DNA from: Candidatus Nealsoniibacteriota bacterium
GTDB taxonomy: Bacteria; Patescibacteriota; Minisyncoccia; Minisyncoccales; MHMH01
DNA: 5,612 nt
NCBI GenBank assembly: GCA_016186525.1
Contig: JACPLM010000027.1
Coordinates: 1 to 5,612 of the forward strand
Direction: 5' to 3'
Under the pieces are notes generated by a model, which was not told the DNA's origin, searched no databases, and worked only from the letters and a program-made list of their open reading frames with translations. Shown in pieces: positions 1 to 4,086 of the stretch. Numbering within the stretch: position 1 is the first letter of the stretch; each line of letters opens with the position of its first letter. The position numbers and the translations under genes were made by a program.

Positions 1-52
1 CCGTAGGCGAAGGCGCAAATCTTACCCTGAGTTGTTTGAATTCATTTATCAT
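1..52 (-). CDS. gltX: Glutamyl-tRNA synthetase, N-terminal fragment (runs off the window)
   Basis: Only the first 17 codons lie inside the window, starting at an ATG at 52-50. They read MINEFKQLRVRFAPSPT. The VRFAPSPT string is the hallmark N-terminal signature of class I glutamyl-tRNA synthetase (normally VRFAPSPTG followed by the HIGH-like motif), which charges tRNA with L-glutamate in the cytoplasm. Glutaminyl-tRNA synthetases have a different string here (RFPPEPNG-like), so GltX is preferred. The start lies 2 bases after the murG stop with no clear Shine-Dalgarno sequence, so it is probably read from the cell-wall transcript. Whether the enzyme is discriminating or also charges tRNA-Gln cannot be judged from this fragment. 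Confidence 0.82.
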   Translation of the reverse strand, partial: MINEFKQLRVRFAPSPT

Positions 53-54
53 AA

Positions 55-1185
55 TTATTTCTTGTAATAGTTCATTATATACTCGGCTATCAAGCGGCCT
101 GATTCCGGCTTGGCGAAGGTTTTGGCTGCTTTTGACATTCTTTCCAGCTCTCCAGGAAGAGCGAATAAATACTTTATTTTCTCTAACAAAAAGTGGGGCG
201 TTAAATTAGATTCTTCGATCACCAAGGCAGCTCCCTTGGATCCGTCTGCGTAAGCGTAGGCATTTTTTGCCTGATGGTCTTGGGCGGCAAGAGCCAAAGG
301 AATCAAAATACTTGGCTTTCCTGCAGCTGCAATTTCAAAAATACTGCCAGATCCCGCCCTGCTTAAAATAATATCTGAAGCCGCATAGGCCTCTCTTAGT
401 TCCATTTCTTTTAAAAATCCGATCGGATGGTAATATTTTTCCAGTTCTTTGCTGATCATCACCTTGGCTTCGTTTTTGACTTCTTGGAAATTCTTTTCTC
501 CCGTTTGGTGTATTAACTCAAATTCTACCAGCATTTGGGGCAGAATTTCTAAGATTGTGTCATTGATAACCTCGGCTCCCTGAGAACCGCCGACGATAAG
601 AATTATCGGTTTTTCTCCAGTTAAGCCAAAAAGTTTTTTAGCCCTATCTTTGGCCCCTTCCAACAATTCCGTTCTTATGGGATTTCCGACAGATATCATT
701 TTCTTTTCTGAAAAATATTCAGTCTGCGATATCGGGAAAGAAACCAATATTTCCGAAACCAGTTTGCTTAAAAGTTGGTTGGCCAGCCCCGGGGCCGCAT
801 CGGATTCGTGAAGCAAGATCGGGACCTGTAAAAACCAGCTGCAAAAAACGGGAGCTGCCGATCCGTATCCGCCTTTACTGAAGGTAAGATCGGGAGCCGA
901 AAAAAAGATATAGAAAAATGACTGTATAAATCCCAAGGGGATTTTAAATAAAATATCAAAAATATTCTGCAAGACGCTTTTTAAGGTTAAATACCTCCTT
1001 ATTTTCCCGGAAAAAATATTCTTTATTTTGATATCTTCTTGGGAAAGCAAAATTGACCCAAAATCGTCTTTAGGGCCCAAGTAAAAAAATTTCCAATCCA
1101 AACCAAGCCTTCTTAATTCTCTGGCAACAGCTAAGATGGGAAAAATGTGTCCGGCGCTGCCTCCGCCGGTAAATAATATTTTCAT
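55..1185 (-). CDS. murG: UDP-GlcNAc:lipid I N-acetylglucosaminyltransferase MurG
   Basis: A 376-residue GT-B glycosyltransferase that adds GlcNAc to lipid I to make lipid II at the inner face of the membrane. The N-terminal glycine-rich loop GGGSAGH (7-13) contains the His equivalent to the catalytic His of E. coli MurG. The acceptor-side strings FSKGGYGSAAP (102-112) and HESDAAPGLAN (126-136) follow, then VGNPIRTELL (166-175). The second Rossmann domain starts at VGGSQGAE (198-205) and carries the donor-site block SRAGSGSIFEIAAAGKPSILIP (275-296), with Glu284 matching the UDP-GlcNAc-binding Glu, then AQDHQAKNA (301-309). Length is normal for the family. It starts one base after the ftsW stop, with only a weak AAGG ten bases upstream of the ATG, which fits operon reading. 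The next gene is gltX rather than the more usual murC. Confidence 0.96.
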   Translation of the reverse strand: MKILFTGGGSAGHIFPILAVARELRRLGLDWKFFYLGPKDDFGSILLSQEDIKIKNIFSGKIRRYLTLKSVLQNIFDILFKIPLGFIQSFFYIFFSAPDLTFSKGGYGSAAPVFCSWFLQVPILLHESDAAPGLANQLLSKLVSEILVSFPISQTEYFSEKKMISVGNPIRTELLEGAKDRAKKLFGLTGEKPIILIVGGSQGAEVINDTILEILPQMLVEFELIHQTGEKNFQEVKNEAKVMISKELEKYYHPIGFLKEMELREAYAASDIILSRAGSGSIFEIAAAGKPSILIPLALAAQDHQAKNAYAYADGSKGAALVIEESNLTPHFLLEKIKYLFALPGELERMSKAAKTFAKPESGRLIAEYIMNYYKK

Positions 1186-1186
1186 C

Positions 1187-2290
1187 TTATAAATGCCTTG
1201 AAATATTTAATAATATTCCTATACCGAATAATTCTGCCGCTATGGCCGATCCCCCGTAACTGATAAACGGCAAGGGAATTCCGGTAAGCGGCAAAATGCC
1301 TATCGTAGAGCCCATATTTACAAAAGCTTGAATGGTTATCCAAAAAATTATTCCCGCGCAAGCCAACTTTTGAAAACTATCGGCTGACTTCTTGGCAATC
1401 TTTAATCCCCGCCAGGCAAATATTAAAAAAAGCGAAACAATTATCAAACTGCCTATAAGGCCGGTTTCTTCAGAAAGAACAGCGAAAATTGAATCTGCCA
1501 TGGGCTCTGGCAGAAAGCCGAATTTTTGGATGCTCATTCCCAATCCTTTCCCGAAAATTCCGCCTGAGCCTATGGCAATCAAGGCCTGTTTTAGCTGATA
1601 GCTTTTGCCCATGGGGTCTAAATTAGGATTTAAAAAAACTAAAACTCTTTCCATCCTGTAAGGAGCTATTTTTACAAGAACGGCGAAAATCGCAACTATG
1701 CTAGTGATAATTCCCAAGGCGTGCTTTGCCGGCATGCCTGTAAGGAAATACATCAGAATGCCGCAAGTAATAATAATTCCGAGAGTGCTGACATTCGGCT
1801 GCAACGCCAAGAGCAGACCGATAATTCCCATGATTGCTAAAAAAGCCGATAGGGTTCTGGATAAGTTTTTTTTGGTTTTTTCTCTTAATGACGGCAGCCA
1901 GGCGGCTAGGTAAAGAATAAATGATATTTTGAGCAATTCTGACGGCTGGAAAGAGGTAATGCCTAAATTTATCCAGCGGCTGGCGCCGCCAGAATTTATT
2001 CCTATCTTGGGAAAGAAAACCAGAATCATTAAGAATAAGCTTGCCAGCAAAAGAATCGGCGCTCGTTTTTTCCAAAATTCTAAAGGAATCCTGTAGGCTG
2101 CATACCCTAAAATAAGGCCGGGCAGAATTCCGTACAAAAGATGGCGCATCAGATAAAAATTTGGGGAACCGAATTTTTCTTGGGATATGACAGTCGAAAC
2201 GCTGGTTAAAATGACTACCCCGAGCAGAATTAAAATTCCTACCACTGAAGCTAAAATATAGTCCGGATGGCCTGTTTTGCTATCTTTCAT
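1187..2290 (-). CDS. ftsW: SEDS-family peptidoglycan glycosyltransferase FtsW
   Basis: A 367-residue polytopic membrane protein with about ten hydrophobic segments, the SEDS polymerase that builds septal glycan strands from lipid II. Family blocks are present: SGGASRWINLG (100-110), FQPSELLKISFILYLA (114-129), PYRMERVLVFLNPNLDP (210-226), YQLKQALIAIGSGGIFGKGLG (231-251) and LTGIPLPFISYGGS (335-348). Asp266 in FLPEPMADSIF matches the catalytic Asp of E. coli FtsW (Asp297 by motif). The usual (Q/E)PDLGT motif reads QPNVST here (164-169), which is unusual. RodA belongs to the same family, but a position between murD and murG favours FtsW. The ATG lies two bases after the murD stop with no visible Shine-Dalgarno sequence, so translation is probably coupled. 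Confidence 0.93.
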   Translation of the reverse strand: MKDSKTGHPDYILASVVGILILLGVVILTSVSTVISQEKFGSPNFYLMRHLLYGILPGLILGYAAYRIPLEFWKKRAPILLLASLFLMILVFFPKIGINSGGASRWINLGITSFQPSELLKISFILYLAAWLPSLREKTKKNLSRTLSAFLAIMGIIGLLLALQPNVSTLGIIITCGILMYFLTGMPAKHALGIITSIVAIFAVLVKIAPYRMERVLVFLNPNLDPMGKSYQLKQALIAIGSGGIFGKGLGMSIQKFGFLPEPMADSIFAVLSEETGLIGSLIIVSLFLIFAWRGLKIAKKSADSFQKLACAGIIFWITIQAFVNMGSTIGILPLTGIPLPFISYGGSAIAAELFGIGILLNISRHL

Positions 2291-2292
2291 AA

Positions 2293-3585
2293 TTATATTT
2301 TAGCATACTTAGCGTATTTTTTAACAAATTTCTTAAATAAATCGCCCCTTTGAGCGTAGTCTTTAAAAACCCCGAAACTCGGCGAAGCCGGAGACATCAA
2401 GCATATCTTTCCGGCATCAGTATATTTATATGCCAATTTCACCGCTTTTTCCATATCTTTCACAGAAAAATATTGGAAATTGGAAATTGGAAATTGGAAA
2501 TTTTCGATGGCCTGCTTGATTCGTGTGCCGGTACTTGGAAACAAAATAAGTGTTTTTATACTGCTTTTGATTAGTCTTCTTGCCAAGCCATCGAATGATA
2601 ATCCCCTGTCGTAACCGCCCAAAATCATTGTTTGCGCCTTATCGCCCAAAAAATCCAGGGCCTCAATGGCGGTTTCGGGTACGGTTGATAAAGAATCGTT
2701 ATAAAATTCTATTCCCCTGAATTTGCCGACATATTCCAATCTATGAGGCAGCGACTTTAATTTTTTGGGCATAGGCAGTTTGTATATTTTTGCTACCGCC
2801 TCGGCCGCTGCTCGATTCAACTCATAATATTTCCCCTGGATTGAGATTTTTCTAGCACGGGATTTCCCGGCAATTTTTCTAACCAGGAGATCTTTAGAAT
2901 TATAAATTAAATAATCATTTTTAGTTTGATATTTAGTGATGTTTGCCTTAGCTAAAGCATATTCTTTAAAACTTTTATAATAATCCAGATGTTCGGGATA
3001 AATGTTCAAAAGCACGGCAATATGCGGAGATTTTTTTAAATTGTAAAGCTGGTGCGAAGAGAGTTCATAAACGAAAATGTCGTCTTTTCCAGCCTTTAAT
3101 AAAGAGGTTAAAACCGGTTTTCCAATATTGCCCACCAGATGAGCTCTTAATCCCCCACTCTTTAATACCTGATAAATCCAATAAGAAGTCGTGCTTTTTC
3201 CCTTGGTGCCAGTGATTCCTATAATTTTTCCCGGACAATTATCCCCGCCCAAGGCGGGTCCGCCTAGGGCGGAAAAAAATATTTCCGTCTGCGTCGTAAT
3301 CTTACTATCGAGGCGAAACCTCGATAGTGTTTTAAATGGGATACCAGGAGATTTAATGATAATGTCATAATCTTTAATAGCCTTAAAATAGTTTTTCCCA
3401 AAATATTTTTTCGTGTTTGGAAATTGGAAATTAGAAATTGGAAATTCTTTTTGGTCCGCGATTCCTATTATTTTCTTAGGAAATATTTTTCGCAGGAACA
3501 AAAAGCTGTCTTGGCCTTCTCTGCCAAAGCCAAGAATAAGTATTCGTTTATTTTTAAATTGTTCAAATGTATTGACAAATTTCAT
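2293..3585 (-). CDS. murD: UDP-MurNAc-L-alanine:glutamate ligase, probably MurD2-like (L-Glu adding)
   Basis: A 430-residue cytoplasmic Mur ligase that adds glutamate to UDP-MurNAc-L-Ala using ATP. Visible landmarks are a Rossmann-like N-terminus (RILILGFGREGQ, 14-25), the P-loop GITGTKGKST (123-132), GNIGKPV (152-158), ELSSHQL (174-180), NIYPEHLDYYKSFKEYALAKANI (194-216, with Lys213 the likely carbamylated Lys), LPHRLEYV (279-286) and SPASPSFGVFKDYAQRGDLF (398-417). The usual NDSKATN motif reads NDSLSTV (296-302) and the GG-x-x-K motif reads GGYDRG (323-328). By alignment from memory, Lys319 and Lys348 of E. coli MurD become Leu and Arg. With murL upstream, an L-Glu substrate is inferred. 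Four small repeat-derived inserts lie in frame (residues 48-57, 86-94, 105-114 and 362-371). No Shine-Dalgarno sequence precedes the ATG. Confidence 0.93.
   Translation of the reverse strand: MKFVNTFEQFKNKRILILGFGREGQDSFLFLRKIFPKKIIGIADQKEFPISNFQFPNTKKYFGKNYFKAIKDYDIIIKSPGIPFKTLSRFRLDSKITTQTEIFFSALGGPALGGDNCPGKIIGITGTKGKSTTSYWIYQVLKSGGLRAHLVGNIGKPVLTSLLKAGKDDIFVYELSSHQLYNLKKSPHIAVLLNIYPEHLDYYKSFKEYALAKANITKYQTKNDYLIYNSKDLLVRKIAGKSRARKISIQGKYYELNRAAAEAVAKIYKLPMPKKLKSLPHRLEYVGKFRGIEFYNDSLSTVPETAIEALDFLGDKAQTMILGGYDRGLSFDGLARRLIKSSIKTLILFPSTGTRIKQAIENFQFPISNFQYFSVKDMEKAVKLAYKYTDAGKICLMSPASPSFGVFKDYAQRGDLFKKFVKKYAKYAKI
2473..2500. repeat. Four perfect TTGGAAA tandem copies inside murD
   Basis: Four perfect head-to-tail copies of the heptamer TTGGAAA (plus-strand reading) lie in the C-terminal domain of murD and encode part of ENFQFPISNFQYF (residues 361-373). 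A heptamer steps through all phases in 21 bases, and neither TTGGAAA nor its complement TTTCCAA creates a stop in any of the six frames, so the array stays open wherever it lands. The same unit forms a second array at 3417-3444. Confidence 0.9.
3245..3272. repeat. 28-bp GC-rich nested palindrome inside murD
   Basis: CCGCCC (3245-3250) pairs with GGGCGG (3267-3272), and GGCGG (3253-3257) pairs with CCGCC (3260-3264). The result is a near-perfect hairpin with one A-A mismatch and a two-base centre. It stands out from AT-rich surroundings and encodes SALGGPALGG (murD residues 105-114), just before the P-loop domain. It looks like a small inserted palindromic element rather than conserved MurD sequence. 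Confidence 0.8.
3304..3328. repeat. Perfect 10-bp inverted repeat inside murD
   Basis: ACTATCGAGG (3304-3313) and CCTCGATAGT (3319-3328) are exact reverse complements around the 5-base loop CGAAA. The element is in frame and encodes TLSRFRLDS (murD residues 86-94), between the conserved SPGIP motif and the P-loop domain. There is no U-tract on either side, so a terminator role is unlikely. Insertion of a small palindromic element is the better reading. Confidence 0.8.
3417..3444. repeat. Four TTGGAAA tandem copies (one with a mismatch) inside murD
   Basis: Heptamer units at 3417, 3424, 3431 and 3438; the third reads TTAGAAA and the others are perfect. The array encodes FPISNFQFPN (murD residues 48-57) in the N-terminal domain, in a segment with no recognisable MurD motif. 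It has the same unit and copy number as the array at 2473-2500. Confidence 0.88.
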
Positions 3586-3600
3586 ATAGTATGTTATACT
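3572..3600 (+). promoter_or_regulatory. Near-consensus sigma70 promoter of the plus-strand cassette
   Basis: The -35 box is a perfect TTGACA (3572-3577), followed by a 17-bp spacer and the -10 box TATACT (3595-3600, five of six consensus bases). Transcription should start near 3606-3608, about 36 bases before the Shine-Dalgarno sequence of the downstream gene. The promoter overlaps the divergent start of murD, whose ATG is at 3585-3583. Confidence 0.85.
3588..3600. promoter_or_regulatory. Palindrome over the -10 region, possible divergent promoter or operator
   Basis: AGTAT (3588-3592) and ATACT (3596-3600) form an inverted repeat around GTT. Read on the minus strand it offers a TATAAC -10-like box (3598-3593), with a weak TGGCCA -35-like box 17 bp upstream. 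That would start murD transcription close to its ATG. It could instead be an operator half-site pair or chance symmetry of AT-rich boxes. Confidence 0.35.
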
Positions 3601-3642
3601 GTTATTGTTGAAGCATGGCCATTAGCTTCGGCGAATATTTCC

Positions 3643-3651
3643 AAAGGAGGT
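3643..3651 (+). promoter_or_regulatory. Perfect Shine-Dalgarno sequence that points to an AUA start
   Basis: AAAGGAGGT is a full match to the anti-Shine-Dalgarno core. Seven bases separate the end of GGAGG (3650) from an in-frame ATA at 3658. No ATG, GTG or TTG occurs in that frame between the predicted transcription start and GTG 3697, so this site decides the start chosen for the gene. Confidence 0.85.
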
Positions 3652-3657
3652 ATTAAA

Positions 3658-4026
3658 ATAGCCATAACAGAAGTAGGAGCGCGAGTCAAGGTCGAGGTGC
3701 CCAGATCGGGTGGCGGCCTTCCCATCACCACGATGGGAGGCCATGACGGGGCAACCATTTTCTCCCACTTCAAGAAGTCGGAGAAGAGCGGGAGGTACTT
3801 GTTCGGAACGGTCGAGGCGGTCTGCAAGGTTCAGCCCGAGCAGACCGAAACGGTCATGGGCGAGAAAGGGCCGGTTCTGGACGAAGCCGGGAATCTCGTC
3901 AAGAAGGTTGTCCAGGATGCCCGGTATACCGCACTAGTGCGCTGGGACGGGCCCAAGTACCGCACTTCCACCCTGCCGGTGGAAATGCTCCGGCATCTAA
4001 AGAGTTTCCAGTTCGTTAGCGGGTAA
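3658..4026 (+). CDS. Small GC-rich protein of unknown function, probable AUA start
   Basis: A reading frame of 122 residues plus stop that I do not recognise. It has its own promoter, ribosome site and terminator. Coding use is GC-rich, with many G or C third bases, unlike the AT-rich neighbours, which suggests a separately acquired or differently selected gene. The start is taken as ATA at 3658, seven bases after a perfect Shine-Dalgarno sequence; the first canonical in-frame start is GTG at 3697 (109 codons), and an ATG follows only at codon 26. It has no signal peptide and no membrane segment. The N-terminal GARVKVEV (7-14) and the C-terminal ALVRWDGPKYRTSTLPVEML (92-111) recall small SH3/KOW-like barrels that bind nucleic acid or protein; that is inference from style only. 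It sits between murL and murD on the opposite strand. Confidence 0.75.
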   Translation: MAITEVGARVKVEVPRSGGGLPITTMGGHDGATIFSHFKKSEKSGRYLFGTVEAVCKVQPEQTETVMGEKGPVLDEAGNLVKKVVQDARYTALVRWDGPKYRTSTLPVEMLRHLKSFQFVSG

Positions 4027-4050
4027 AGCGGGTAAAATCCGCGAATAAGA

Positions 4051-4086
4051 AAAGGCTGTGGCTAAGGTCACGGCCTTTCTCTTTTT
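4051..4086 (+). terminator. Intrinsic terminator of the plus-strand cassette, overlapping the murL end
   Basis: AAAGGCTGTG (4051-4060) pairs with CACGGCCTTT (4069-4078) in a 10-bp stem with a single G-U pair and an 8-base loop, followed by CTCTTTTT. It lies 24 bases after the cassette stop, and its right half lies over the 3' end of murL (stop at 4070-4068). On the minus strand the same hairpin has one A-C mismatch and runs into TTTTCTTATT, so it could also weakly terminate the mraY-murL transcript. Confidence 0.85.

Noticed and set aside
1974..1992. GC-rich hairpin CTGGCG/CGCCAG in ftsW
   Set aside because: It encodes the conserved SGGASRW motif of SEDS proteins, so ordinary coding constraint explains it.
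2473..3444. The TTGGAAA arrays as a CRISPR array
   Set aside because: Units are 7 bp with no spacers, they lie inside a coding gene, and no cas genes are present.
3424..3657. A longer plus-strand protein starting at 3424
   Set aside because: That start precedes the promoter, lies antisense to murD and would translate the TTGGAAA array. The promoter and Shine-Dalgarno sequence place the gene start near 3658.
3645..3657. prfB-like programmed plus-one frameshift at AGG AGG UAU UAA
   Set aside because: In prfB a codon separates the Shine-Dalgarno-like motif from the slippery codon. Here the motif abuts UAU, and UAU re-pairs poorly after a plus-one slip. It is kept only as a minor alternative to a separate start.
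3594..3827. Minus-strand reading frame opposite the cassette gene
   Set aside because: It is a shadow of the GC-rich plus-strand gene and has no ribosome site or recognisable motif.
3966..3984. TTCCACC/GGTGGAA inverted repeat near the end of the cassette gene
   Set aside because: It lies in coding sequence with no U-tract; the real terminator is downstream at 4051-4086.
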